From CAWEYO01 sp963813315 (GTDB lineage: Bacteria; Pseudomonadota; Alphaproteobacteria; Rhizobiales; Rhizobiaceae): 64,000 nt of DNA. The stretch is taken from positions 419,440-483,439 of the forward strand of contig CAWEYO010000005.1 in NCBI GenBank assembly GCA_963813315.1, read 5' to 3'. This document shows positions 33,900-41,691 of this stretch, in pieces (position 1 is the stretch's first letter; each line of letters starts with the position of its first letter). Under the pieces are notes generated by a model. That model was not told the DNA's origin and did no database searches. It was given only the letters and a program-made list of their open reading frames with translations. Position numbers and translations under genes: made by a program.

Positions 33900-34207
33900 T
33901 TGCCGGCACGACGGTGCGGCGAGCCCGCTGGGAAGGTCGTGGCAGGTCAAATTCGCGGGGCGGGCTCTACCTGCGCGACGAGCGCATTCGCTCCCTTGTC
34001 CCCGTCAGCTGATGAAAAAGCGGACGACCTCCGACTGAGAGCCGGCGAAAAAGGCGCCAACGGGATGCCGGCCTCTCTCGCGGCCTGGCCCAGCGTCAGC
34101 ATGGCGATACCCGCGGTGAACCATCTCAAGGGTTGCGTTTGACCCACGAACCCCCCATTGCGTCCATCGCGTTAAGTTGGCGTGACAGTTTCAGGGAGGT
34201 GAAAGCC
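33900..34207. other. Intergenic stretch, no supported gene
   Basis: A minus-strand frame (34147-33947) reads smoothly (WFTAGIAMLTLGQAAREAGI) but has no recognised family and no start context, so I do not call it. The right end contains GGGAGGTGAAAGCC, the ribosome-binding region of the next gene. Confidence 0.5.
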
Positions 34208-34564
34208 ATGATTTCCGGCGCACACATGATCATCTACAGCACCGATGCCGATGCAGACCGGGCATTCTTTCGGGACGTTCTAAGGTTTCCGGCAGTCGAT
34301 GCCGGCGGAGGCTGGCTGATCTTCGCATTGCCGCCGGCGGAGATCGCTGTCCATCCGGCCGCCGAAAACAATAGTCACGAAGTCTATCTCATCTGCGAAG
34401 ACATCGAGGCAGCGACCCATGACTTGAAATCGCACAAGGTCGAATGCACTCCGGTCGCGGACGAAGGCTGGGGTCTGCTCACGCGTGTCACGCTTCCTGG
34501 TGGCGGCACACTTGGCCTCTACCAGCCACGGCATCCCGTGGCATACAAAGCTCACGCCGCTTGA
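34208..34564 (+). CDS. VOC-fold (glyoxalase/bleomycin-resistance-like) protein
   Basis: The 118-residue protein has the paired beta-alpha-beta-beta-beta layout of vicinal-oxygen-chelate proteins, from MISGAHMIIYSTDADADRAFFRDVLRFP to the closing LPGGGTLGLYQPRHP. Possible metal ligands are His in the first strand region and Glu near EVYLICEDIEAA. The exact activity is not predictable; relatives serve as dioxygenases, isomerases or drug-binding proteins. The ATG at 34208 follows GGGAGGTGAAAGCC. It is a single gene. Confidence 0.83.
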   Translation: MISGAHMIIYSTDADADRAFFRDVLRFPAVDAGGGWLIFALPPAEIAVHPAAENNSHEVYLICEDIEAATHDLKSHKVECTPVADEGWGLLTRVTLPGGGTLGLYQPRHPVAYKAHAA

Positions 34565-34634
34565 TGCAGCATCTGCTGCCTTCGCAAGGACGATCAACGC
34601 CGGGCGATCGCGCTTGTCTGTCGCCTTGAATAGG

Positions 34635-35294
34635 TCAGGTCAAATTTCCCCGCCGCTCCAACTCCGCCTCGGTTGGCTGGTCGAATTCAAACGACCCTGT
34701 CACGATCTCGCCGCCGCGGACGTATTTGTTGACTGTAACTCCGGAGACAGAAACCTTCGAACTGACCAGTTCCAACGCAGTTGGGAGGGCAGCGTCACCG
34801 AACAGCTTCTTCCCCTTCCCAAGCAGAAGCGGGAAGAACGAAATGTTGATCTCGTCGACAAGATCGCTTGCCAAAAAAGTCTTCAGGAAATCAGTCGAGC
34901 CCTGGGTCAACAGATCCGGTCCCCCCTCGTTCTTCAGCATCCTGACAGCGGATACCGCATCGGGCCCCAGTGTATGACTGTTCTGCCAGGAGAGCTTCAG
35001 GTTCGGGTTGCGAGTGGCGACATACTTATTGATCCGGTCGAACAGTGGGCCAATCGGATCGTCCGGATCGACATAAGGCCAATGCGCGGCAAAAATGTCG
35101 TAGGTCTTGCGCCCGAGCAGAAGGTCGAACGGCCTGGAGAACATTTCACCCACCGCCTCCTCCATCGACTTGTCGAAATAAGGGGCAGCCCAACCTCCAT
35201 ACTTGAAGCCGCCGATCGGGTCTTCGCTCGGCCCGCCTGGTGCCTGCATGATTCCGTCGAGGCTGACAAACGCACCCACTACGATCTTTCTCAT
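34635..35294 (-). CDS. Dihydrofolate-reductase-fold (RibD C-terminal type) protein
   Basis: The 219-residue protein is of the RibD_C/DHFR-like family. MRKIVVGAFVSLDGIMQAPG at the N-terminus is the nicotinamide-side strand, LLLGRKTYDIFAAHWP is the second hallmark, and LTQGSTDFLKTFLASDLVDEI with the following LLLGKGKKLFGD is the C-terminal core. Such stand-alone proteins are annotated as dihydrofolate reductase family but their substrate is not known. I chose the ATG at 35294 because AAGGAG lies about 7 bp upstream; the ATG at 35300 is too close to it. Confidence 0.87.
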   Translation of the reverse strand: MRKIVVGAFVSLDGIMQAPGGPSEDPIGGFKYGGWAAPYFDKSMEEAVGEMFSRPFDLLLGRKTYDIFAAHWPYVDPDDPIGPLFDRINKYVATRNPNLKLSWQNSHTLGPDAVSAVRMLKNEGGPDLLTQGSTDFLKTFLASDLVDEINISFFPLLLGKGKKLFGDAALPTALELVSSKVSVSGVTVNKYVRGGEIVTGSFEFDQPTEAELERRGNLT

Positions 35295-35668
35295 TCCCAT
35301 TCTCCTTTCGGCGCTGCGGCCAGTGTCATGAATGGAAGACGCTCGATATAGGGTCATCCAGACAGCGGCGACAAAAAATGTAGTTACTCGGGCGAGGATC
35401 GCGTTTCTGTCAGCTCGTACCGGCAGCGGACGGCAATGACTATCGAGCCCATGCTCGTCGTGCGGTCAACGGCTTAGGGTGTGTTCGTATTCAGGTGATG
35501 CCGGCCTGCAAATGCCGGTCTTCTGCGCTTCCGGTACTCACGTACCCGAACGTACGCTGCGTGCCGGTTCTCGAAAACCGCCATTTTCGGCTCGGCCTGA
35601 CCTGAATCTCAACACACCCTTGTCTAGACTAGCGCAAGGGGAAACTGTGTCCGCGTAGAGGTCCAACA
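35295..35668. repeat. Intergenic element with 21-bp terminal inverted repeats
   Basis: The arms AGGGTGTGTT(CGT)ATTCAGGT at 35476-35496 and ACCTGAAT(CTC)AACACACCCT at 35600-35620 are inverted copies with three central mismatches. They enclose about 100 bp with internal palindromes (CGTACCCGAACGTACG, GAGAACC/GGTTCTC). This type of element is frequent in intergenic DNA of Hyphomicrobiales. A second hairpin CCCTTG...CAAGGG (35618-35641) around TCTAGACTAG lies next to the MFS stop and could terminate it. There is no gene. Confidence 0.75.
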
Positions 35669-36901
35669 CTATGCTGCCGCCTGTACTGGTTGAGTGTTGG
35701 GAAAAGGCTTGAAGGTTAGGGCAACCAGGAAGGCACCGATCCCAATGCCCCAGGCGCCGACATAGAGCCAATCGTAACCGGCGAAGGTATCGTAAATCAG
35801 ACCTCCAGCCAAAGGACCAGTTGCCATCCCGAGGCTGCCGGCCATTGCCGTGCCGCCGATGATGGTGCCCATCATCCGCAGCGGGAAATTCTCGCGCGCC
35901 AGAACGGCGTATAGCGGCATGACGCCGGCGTAGATAAAGCCCACCAGTGCCGCCACAGCGTAGAAAGCGCCAAGCTGGCTGACGAAGGCATAGGCCAGGA
36001 CGCCGAAGGCCTGCAGGAAAAGCCCCCAGACCAGAGTGTGCTTGGCGCCAAACCGGTCTCCAAGGAGACCGAACGCGACGCGGCCGCCCATGCCTGCCAG
36101 CCCTTCCACGCTGTAGATAGAGACCGCTGCAATCATCGGAATGCCGCAGGTTATTGCGTAACTCACCGTGTGGAAAATCGGACCCGAATGGGTGGCGCAA
36201 CAGAAGAAGTTCGTCAAAAGCAGGATGATGAACTGGGGCGATCTGATCGCTTGCCCCACGGACATGGCGCGTTGTGCCTCCCCATCCGAGGCGGCGACGG
36301 AATTACGGGCTTCGAGGGCCGGAGGCCGGCGAACCAGCAACGCGAGCGGGATCATCACGGCTGCGACAATGCCGGCGATAATCAGGAGCGAGGTCCTCCA
36401 GCCATAGACCGAGACGAGCCAGGCCGCGAGGGGAGACATGGTTATCGGCGCCATTCCCATGCCGGCGGATACCAGCGAGACGGCGAGGCTGCGATGTGTG
36501 TCGAACCAGCCGGTTACGCAGGCTATCATCGGCGCGAGGATCGCGGCAGTCGCACCACCGACGGCTAGGCCGAAGACGAGTTGAAATTCAACGAGCGATG
36601 TCGCCCGGCTCGCCAGAGCCAATGCTGCCGCCAAGACCACCGACCCGATCAATACGACAAGGCGGGGTCCCCAGCGGTCCGACAGAGGACCCCAGACCAT
36701 GCTTGCCAGCGCCAGGGCGACAAAGCCGATGGTCATGGCGCTGGACACGCCGGTTACGGACCATCCGGTATCGCGGGAGATGGGCAGGAGAAACACGGGC
36801 AGTGAAAACATTGCGCCTATCGCGACGCAGCCCAGAACGCCACCAGCCGCTACAATCACCCAGCGATAGGAATTTTGCGCCTGAATCTGTGTATGCAGCA
36901 T
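35669..36901 (-). CDS. MFS transporter, OFA/monocarboxylate-like
   Basis: The 410-residue protein has 12 membrane helices. The loop 2-3 motif reads GPLSDRWGPRLVVLIG and the loop 8-9 motif GRVAFGLLGDRFGAKHTLVWG, both with the Gly-x-x-x-Asp-Arg-x-Gly core of the major facilitator superfamily. The sequence type resembles the OFA (oxalate-formate antiporter) or monocarboxylate group. The ATG at 36901 (MLHTQIQAQNSYRW) is chosen because the first helix begins right after; codons up to 37027 lack membrane character. The substrate is unknown. It stands alone. Confidence 0.85.
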   Translation of the reverse strand: MLHTQIQAQNSYRWVIVAAGGVLGCVAIGAMFSLPVFLLPISRDTGWSVTGVSSAMTIGFVALALASMVWGPLSDRWGPRLVVLIGSVVLAAALALASRATSLVEFQLVFGLAVGGATAAILAPMIACVTGWFDTHRSLAVSLVSAGMGMAPITMSPLAAWLVSVYGWRTSLLIIAGIVAAVMIPLALLVRRPPALEARNSVAASDGEAQRAMSVGQAIRSPQFIILLLTNFFCCATHSGPIFHTVSYAITCGIPMIAAVSIYSVEGLAGMGGRVAFGLLGDRFGAKHTLVWGLFLQAFGVLAYAFVSQLGAFYAVAALVGFIYAGVMPLYAVLARENFPLRMMGTIIGGTAMAGSLGMATGPLAGGLIYDTFAGYDWLYVGAWGIGIGAFLVALTFKPFPNTQPVQAAA

Positions 36902-37387
36902 GAGCCTACCTCGTGGTTGGCGACGCCGGTGTCGAGATGGGGCGACGCACTGGTAAGACGAACGAGCCGCTTGAAAATCGACATGCCCGTTAAAGAATCT
37001 CATCCTTTTCAATGCAAGCGGAAGCAACTCTCGTTCTTATGAAGATGCGCACTGAGTCGAGTCCGGCTTTTGCTCGACATTGGGCCATGCTGTTCACGAA
37101 ATGGCGGTCGCCCCGGGGCGAAGTAGCCCTCACCGCGGGTACGAAAGTGCGCATAGGACGTCACACAAGACGTTCGCGCTTAGAGGTGCGGAGGTCCACA
37201 AGTGGCGCAAGGTGGACCGTAGTGACCGACGCGTCTCCACAAAAAGGTCAGCGACGCTTAACTTGGCTTGCCTTCCGATTGCCCGGGCGAGACGTTACTT
37301 CGCGGGCTGGAGAGAAGCGGTGGACCACCTATGTTGTAAGAGGCCGATGGTTACAACGTTCAATTTCGGCCGCGAAAGGAAAACACA
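36902..37387. other. Intergenic stretch of 486 bp, no gene recognised
   Basis: Open frames exist on the plus strand (for example 37012-37422), but none shows family features or a ribosome-binding site, and the longest would overlap the VOC gene in a different frame. An inverted pair GGACGTCACACAAGACGTTC is weak. The end has GAAAGGAAAACACA before the next start. Confidence 0.45.
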
Positions 37388-37861
37388 ATGGCAAAAAATA
37401 CGATCTGCCTCTGGTACGATAAGGACGCCGAGGCCGCTGCCCGCTTTTACGCCGGGACATTTCCCGACAGCGTGGTTGGTGCCATCAATCGGGCACCAAG
37501 TGACTTCCCGTCTGGCAAGACGGGCGACGTGCTGACAGTGGAATTTACGGTTGCAGGTGTGGCTTGCATTGGCCTCAATGGCGGTCCCGCGTTCAAACAC
37601 AGCGAAGCCTTCTCGTTTCAGATCGCTACCGACGATCAGGATGAGACCGACCGCTATTGGAACGCGATCATCGGTAACGGCGGCCAGGAAAGCGAGTGCG
37701 GCTGGTGCAAAGACAAGTGGGGGATTTCCTGGCAAATAACGCCGCGCGTGCTGATGGAGGCGCTGGCGGCGGGCGGCAACGAAGCCAAGCGCGCGTTTGA
37801 TGCGATGATGGGTATGAAGAAGATTGACGTCGCCGCGATCGAGAGGGCGCGGCGCGGGTGA
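37388..37861 (+). CDS. PhnB-like VOC protein
   Basis: The 157-residue protein is of the 3-demethylubiquinone-9 3-methyltransferase-like/PhnB VOC family. It opens ICLWYDKDAEAAARFYAGTFPDS, has a central LNGGPAFKHSEAFSFQIATDDQDETDRYWN, and closes with CGWCKDKWGISWQITPRVL. The CGWCKDKWG block is the most conserved family part. The enzymatic role is not established; the ubiquinone name is historical. The ATG follows AAAGGAAAACACA. Confidence 0.87.
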   Translation: MAKNTICLWYDKDAEAAARFYAGTFPDSVVGAINRAPSDFPSGKTGDVLTVEFTVAGVACIGLNGGPAFKHSEAFSFQIATDDQDETDRYWNAIIGNGGQESECGWCKDKWGISWQITPRVLMEALAAGGNEAKRAFDAMMGMKKIDVAAIERARRG

Positions 37862-37978
37862 CGTTCCCGACATGGGCATAGTCATCTTTCCTGGGACGGC
37901 TTTTCCAACTCGACCCGTCTCGTTGAGCTCAAGTCTGAGCACCGGGATTGCATAATGATTTCAGAACAAAGAAACGGA

Positions 37979-38019
37979 TCGCATCACCATCGGGGCGTCG
38001 ACCCCCGATGGTGATGCGA
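37979..38019. terminator. Strong 17-bp hairpin downstream of the PhnB-like gene
   Basis: TCGCATCACCATCGGGG (37979-37995) and CCCCGATGGTGATGCGA (38003-38019) are perfect inverted copies with a 7-nt loop. No T-run follows on the plus strand, so factor-independent termination is unproven; a processed-RNA or protein-binding role is possible. The remaining 37862-38238 gap has no gene, although an in-frame extension of gnd runs through it. Confidence 0.55.
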
Positions 38020-38238
38020 CGCTGTCACCGCATCGAAGTTGAACCGTTTACATGGAGGACAGGTGCCACCGAAGCGGAGGTGCGGACGACCATGACGTCA
38101 AGCGGATGCGCTTCGCCGACCACTGATCGCTCGCTACCACAAAATGAGAAATCAAGTAGAGGCATTCGACAAGCTGCTCTAGATTACAGCCCGTTGACCA
38201 GCCTCGATTTGACAATTCAACTCAGCGAGGAACGTGTC

Positions 38239-39255
38239 ATGCAGCTCGCAATGATCGGACTTGGCCGGATGGGCGCGAATATGGCGCGCCGGCTACTCAA
38301 GAACGGCCATCAATGTGTTGTGTTCGACGTGTCGCCGAAGGCGGTGCAGGCGCTGGTGCAGGAAAAGGCGGTCGGTGCCAACTCGCTCGCGGACCTGGTG
38401 CAAAAGCTGGCCAAACCGCGGGCAGTCTGGCTGATGGTGCCAGCGGCTGTGGTCGACAAAACGATTGCCGATCTGGTGTCGCATTTGGAGTCCGGCGACA
38501 CACTGATCGACGGTGGCAACTCCTACTACGTGGATGATATCCGGCGAGCGAAGGAGCTCGCCGCGAAGCAGATTGACTATGTCGACGTGGGCACCAGTGG
38601 CGGGGTCTGGGGCCTTGAACGCGGCTACTGCATGATGATTGGAGGGCCGCAAGCCGCAGTTGAGCGCCTCGATCCCATTTTCAGAACATTGGCTCCGGGC
38701 GTGGGCGAGATTGTCCGCACACCGGGACGCGAGAATCTCGCCGGCACTGCCGAGATGGGCTATCTGCATTGCGGACCAAACGGCGCCGGCCACTTCGTCA
38801 AGATGGTCCACAACGGCATCGAATACGGGCTCATGGCTGCGTATGCAGAGGGCCTGAGCATTCTGCGCGCCGCAGATGTCGGCACGAAACAGAACGAAGT
38901 TGACGCAGAAACGACGCCGCTACGCGACCCCGAACTTTATCAGTACAACCTCAATCTGTCTGATATTGCCGAGCTTTGGCGACGCGGAAGCGTGGTCGCT
39001 TCCTGGCTTCTGGACCTTATGGCGGCCGCGCTTGTCGAGGACCCCGCACTCGCCAAGTTTGCCGGCCGGGTGTCGGATTCGGGGGAAGGGCGGTGGACGA
39101 TAAAAGCCGCGATAGACGAAGCCATACCCGTGCCTGTCCTTTCAACGGCTCTCTACGAACGTTTCAGCTCGCGCGGAAACGCAGACTTCCAGAACAAGCT
39201 CATGTCGGCGATGCGGTACGAATTTGGAGGCCATCTGGAAAAAACCGGCAAGTGA
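38239..39255 (+). CDS. gnd: 6-phosphogluconate dehydrogenase, short bacterial type
   Basis: The 338-residue enzyme is the NAD-preferring, short 6-phosphogluconate dehydrogenase (GndA/YqeC-like). It decarboxylates 6-phosphogluconate to ribulose 5-phosphate. The Rossmann motif is GLGRMGANMARRLLKNGH, the substrate-binding block VDVGTSGGVWGLERGYCMMIGG, and the catalytic Lys and His lie in HCGPNGAGHFVKMVHNGIEYG. The ATG at 38239 starts with MQLAMIGLGRMG; 97 codons upstream in frame are not conserved-looking. Its stop overlaps a zwf start, suggesting an ancestral gnd-zwf operon now broken. Confidence 0.93.
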   Translation: MQLAMIGLGRMGANMARRLLKNGHQCVVFDVSPKAVQALVQEKAVGANSLADLVQKLAKPRAVWLMVPAAVVDKTIADLVSHLESGDTLIDGGNSYYVDDIRRAKELAAKQIDYVDVGTSGGVWGLERGYCMMIGGPQAAVERLDPIFRTLAPGVGEIVRTPGRENLAGTAEMGYLHCGPNGAGHFVKMVHNGIEYGLMAAYAEGLSILRAADVGTKQNEVDAETTPLRDPELYQYNLNLSDIAELWRRGSVVASWLLDLMAAALVEDPALAKFAGRVSDSGEGRWTIKAAIDEAIPVPVLSTALYERFSSRGNADFQNKLMSAMRYEFGGHLEKTGK

Positions 39256-39347
39256 TGGATCGCCGGAGGAAAGCCACTGTGAGCGAGGGCCAATCCGACG
39301 CCCTGGTTTTTTTCGGCGCCACCGGAGACCTGGCGGCAACTCGATAG
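39255..39347 (+). pseudogene. zwf: Truncated glucose-6-phosphate dehydrogenase (zwf) start
   Basis: An ATG overlapping the gnd stop begins a 30-codon frame in which SDALVFFGATGDLA is the unmistakable NADP-binding N-terminus of glucose-6-phosphate dehydrogenase. After it the frame reads ATR and stops (TAG at 39345). No further zwf sequence is visible in the following 300 bp, so more than 90 percent of the gene has been lost by deletion. Confidence 0.85.
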
Positions 39348-39658
39348 CTGACGCGCATAACCAACGAGCAATTTGGACCTGCTATCGATCAATACTATTC
39401 GCAGGCTTTCGATGGACGCAGTGCAGGCCGCCAGGTCGTTTCCACCACCACTGGTCGGCTTGCTTGGATTGAGCACGGACAGCGTCGCCGCTTCGTTCGG
39501 GTCATACTTCATCCAGTGCATGGTGCGCTGAGGCGACGACGAGGGCGCGCAATTATCCCCGACGGCATTTCATGGCGCTCACCGCGTCTGGTACGGATGG
39601 AAGAAGTAGCTTCAGCATTGGCTATTGGACCACCCCGCATGCGGAAGACTGCTCGGCT
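39348..39658. other. Debris between the zwf stub and the TetR gene
   Basis: Short open frames occur on both strands (for example minus 39521-39350, MHWMKYDPNEAATL; plus TAFHGAHRVWYGWKK ending near 39612) but none is recognised. It probably consists of joined fragments left by the deletion that removed zwf. Confidence 0.4.
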
Positions 39659-40315
39659 TCATTTTCGGCGACATCCGTCGAGGAAGAGGCGCGCACAATA
39701 TCGTGCACGCCCGGCGATCTCGGAGGGATCCGGTGGCGTACGCTGGCCGAACATGAGGGCGCGCTGCGGTTCCATGATCATCATGCCTCGGAGCATTCCA
39801 ACCGCCATCGAGTGGTCGTGGGCCTCGATCCTGCCCAGATCGGTTTGCCGCTTGAACCAGCCCTCCATGGTTTGGGTCGTGCGGCGGATGGCGAGATCGA
39901 AGAAGGCGGAAGCGATCTCCGGAAAGCGCTCGCATTCCGCATAAACCAGCCGCAGCGTCAAGGGCGTCTCCTCGTCGAGTGTCAAAGTGCCGTAAGAAGC
40001 AAGGAGTTGCGCGAGCGCCTCCTCGATCGGAAGCGTGTCGAGGTGTGCCTCGTCGATCTCCAGAACGAAACGGGAAATCCGCTCGGAGATGATGCTGCGA
40101 AACAGGTCGGCCTTGGTCGGGATCAGGCGATACATGGTCTTCGTCGACACGCCTGCGCGCTGGGCCACGCGAACGATGCTGGCACCAGCATAGCCGTTGG
40201 CATGAAACTCTTCGCGGGCTGCCGCGATGATCAGCTGCCGCGTCTCCTCGTCCGACCGGACCTGCGGACGTCCGCGGGAGCGCTTTGCGACTTTGGTATT
40301 ATGGACAACAGTCAT
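39659..40315 (-). CDS. TetR/AcrR-family repressor of the divergent efflux operon
   Basis: The 218-residue protein has the TetR N-terminal HTH (about residues 25-70): TRQLIIAAAREEFHANGYAG, then VAQRAGVSTKTMYRLIPTKADLF. It has a ligand-binding helical C-terminal domain of the AefR-like type. It is divergent from the EmrA/EmrB-type pump genes, and a 9-bp palindrome lies between the two starts, so it very probably represses them and itself. The inducer is unknown. Confidence 0.9.
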   Translation of the reverse strand: MTVVHNTKVAKRSRGRPQVRSDEETRQLIIAAAREEFHANGYAGASIVRVAQRAGVSTKTMYRLIPTKADLFRSIISERISRFVLEIDEAHLDTLPIEEALAQLLASYGTLTLDEETPLTLRLVYAECERFPEIASAFFDLAIRRTTQTMEGWFKRQTDLGRIEAHDHSMAVGMLRGMMIMEPQRALMFGQRTPPDPSEIAGRARYCARLFLDGCRRK

Positions 40316-40353
40316 TTTCCAAATCCCATTGACAAGTTCCTGCTCCGAGCCTA

Positions 40354-40379
40354 TTTAGGAAACTATCAATTTTCCTAAA
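40354..40379. promoter_or_regulatory. Operator candidate for the TetR-family repressor
   Basis: TTTAGGAAA (40354-40362) and TTTCCTAAA (40371-40379) are perfect 9-bp inverted arms with an 8-bp spacer (CTATCAAT), 38 bp from the TetR start and 50 bp from the efflux gene start. TTGACA-like TTGACAAG lies at about 40329. This is typical of a TetR operator overlapping divergent promoters. Confidence 0.7.
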
Positions 40380-40428
40380 GATAGCAAGCGGGGATTTGGG
40401 CTCTCGCAGCACGGAAAAGGAACGGGTC

Positions 40429-41643
40429 ATGAGCCAGCACCAAGCAGTTTTCACCGCAGAGAAGATGCTTCCGGCCGCCGAGGCGGCACCCGGCATCGAT
40501 GTGCCTCGGGAGGGCCTCGCCCTTGCCCCTCAACTACCGGCTCTGCTTGCCAATGCGCCGCAGCCCGGTCGCAGACGGTGGCTGCGCGCATTGCTTTTAG
40601 CCGGCGTGGGCATCGCCGCCGTGGCGGGCGCGGCCGATTTTGGGCGGCATTACTGGACTGTAGGGCGCTTCGAGGTCGCTACGGACGACGCCTATGTAAA
40701 GGCCGATAGCACGACGATTGCGCCGAAGGTCTCCGGCTATGTCTCCGCAGTGCTCGTCGGCGACAACGAGACGGTGAAGGCCGGGCAGGTTCTGGCCCGC
40801 ATCGATGATCGCGACTTCAAGGTCAGCCTGGAACAAGCCCAGGCCCTGGTCAAGGCGGCAGAGGCCAATATCGCCAACAAGCAGGCGGCTCTTATTGCCC
40901 AACAGTCCGCCATCGATGCGGCCAAGGCGACGGTCGACGCCGAAAAGGCCGACGAAACCTTCGCGGAGCAGGATGACCAGCGCTATGCCGAGCTGGCGAA
41001 GAAGGGATTCGGCACTGTTCAGAACGCGCAGCAGGCCGCCTCCCGCATCGCCGCCGCCCGTGCGGCGGTTGCACGCGACACGGCGGCGCTCGCCAGCGCG
41101 ACCAAGCAGCTCGACGTGATCAAGGCCGAGCTTGCCCAGGCGCAGGCGGGGCTCGCCAGCGCCAAGGCAGCTGAGGACCAGGCCGAGCTAAACCTCTCCT
41201 ACGCCGCGCTCGTCGCGCCCATCGAGGGCGTGATCGGCAACCGCACATTGCGTGTCGGTCAGTACGTCCAGGCGGGCACACAGCTCATGGCCGTAGTGCC
41301 GACCGATGCCGCTTACATCGTCGCCAACTATAAGGAAACCCAGCTCACCGATGTCCGCGCTGGACAGAAGGTGGAAATCGAGGTGGACACCTTCCCCGGC
41401 CACGTCTTCGAGGGTCACGTCGACAGCATCTCGCCGGCCAGCGGACAGGAATTCGCGCTCCTGCCGCCCGACAACGCCACCGGCAACTTCACCAAAGTCG
41501 TGCAGCGCATCCCGGTGAAGATCGTGCTCGACCACGGAAGCCCGCTTTCGGTGGTGCTGCGCGCGGGTATGTCGGTCTACCCGACTATCGATACCAAGCC
41601 GGCAGCGACCGAGGTCGCCTCGGCATCGGGACGCATCAACTGA
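40429..41643 (+). CDS. HlyD/EmrA-type membrane fusion protein
   Basis: The 404-residue adaptor has one N-terminal membrane helix (about residues 55-72, ALLLAGVGIAAVAGAADFG). The lipoyl halves are TIAPKVSGYVSAVLVGDNETV and ALVAPIEGVIGNRTLRVGQYV, with a long coiled-coil hairpin between them (about 120-260, Ala/Gln/Lys-rich). The C-terminal beta domain includes the conserved DTFPGHVFEGHVDSISPASGQEFALLPPDNATGNF. It pairs with the 14-helix MFS pump 48 bp downstream to form a tripartite drug exporter. AAAGGAACGGGTC precedes the ATG. Confidence 0.9.
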   Translation: MSQHQAVFTAEKMLPAAEAAPGIDVPREGLALAPQLPALLANAPQPGRRRWLRALLLAGVGIAAVAGAADFGRHYWTVGRFEVATDDAYVKADSTTIAPKVSGYVSAVLVGDNETVKAGQVLARIDDRDFKVSLEQAQALVKAAEANIANKQAALIAQQSAIDAAKATVDAEKADETFAEQDDQRYAELAKKGFGTVQNAQQAASRIAAARAAVARDTAALASATKQLDVIKAELAQAQAGLASAKAAEDQAELNLSYAALVAPIEGVIGNRTLRVGQYVQAGTQLMAVVPTDAAYIVANYKETQLTDVRAGQKVEIEVDTFPGHVFEGHVDSISPASGQEFALLPPDNATGNFTKVVQRIPVKIVLDHGSPLSVVLRAGMSVYPTIDTKPAATEVASASGRIN

Positions 41644-41691
41644 AGGCGATCAACGCCAATCTCGCCGCCTAAGGCGCGGCAGGAGGGTGCG

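Noticed and set aside
33947..34147. Minus-strand 66-codon frame with WFTAGIAMLTLGQAAREAG
   Set aside because: No family match, no ribosome-binding site, and it would end without any partner; left as uncertain non-coding.
38297..38519. Antisense and alternative frames inside gnd rich in Pro/Arg
   Set aside because: They overlap the NADP-binding domain of gnd and have no independent support.
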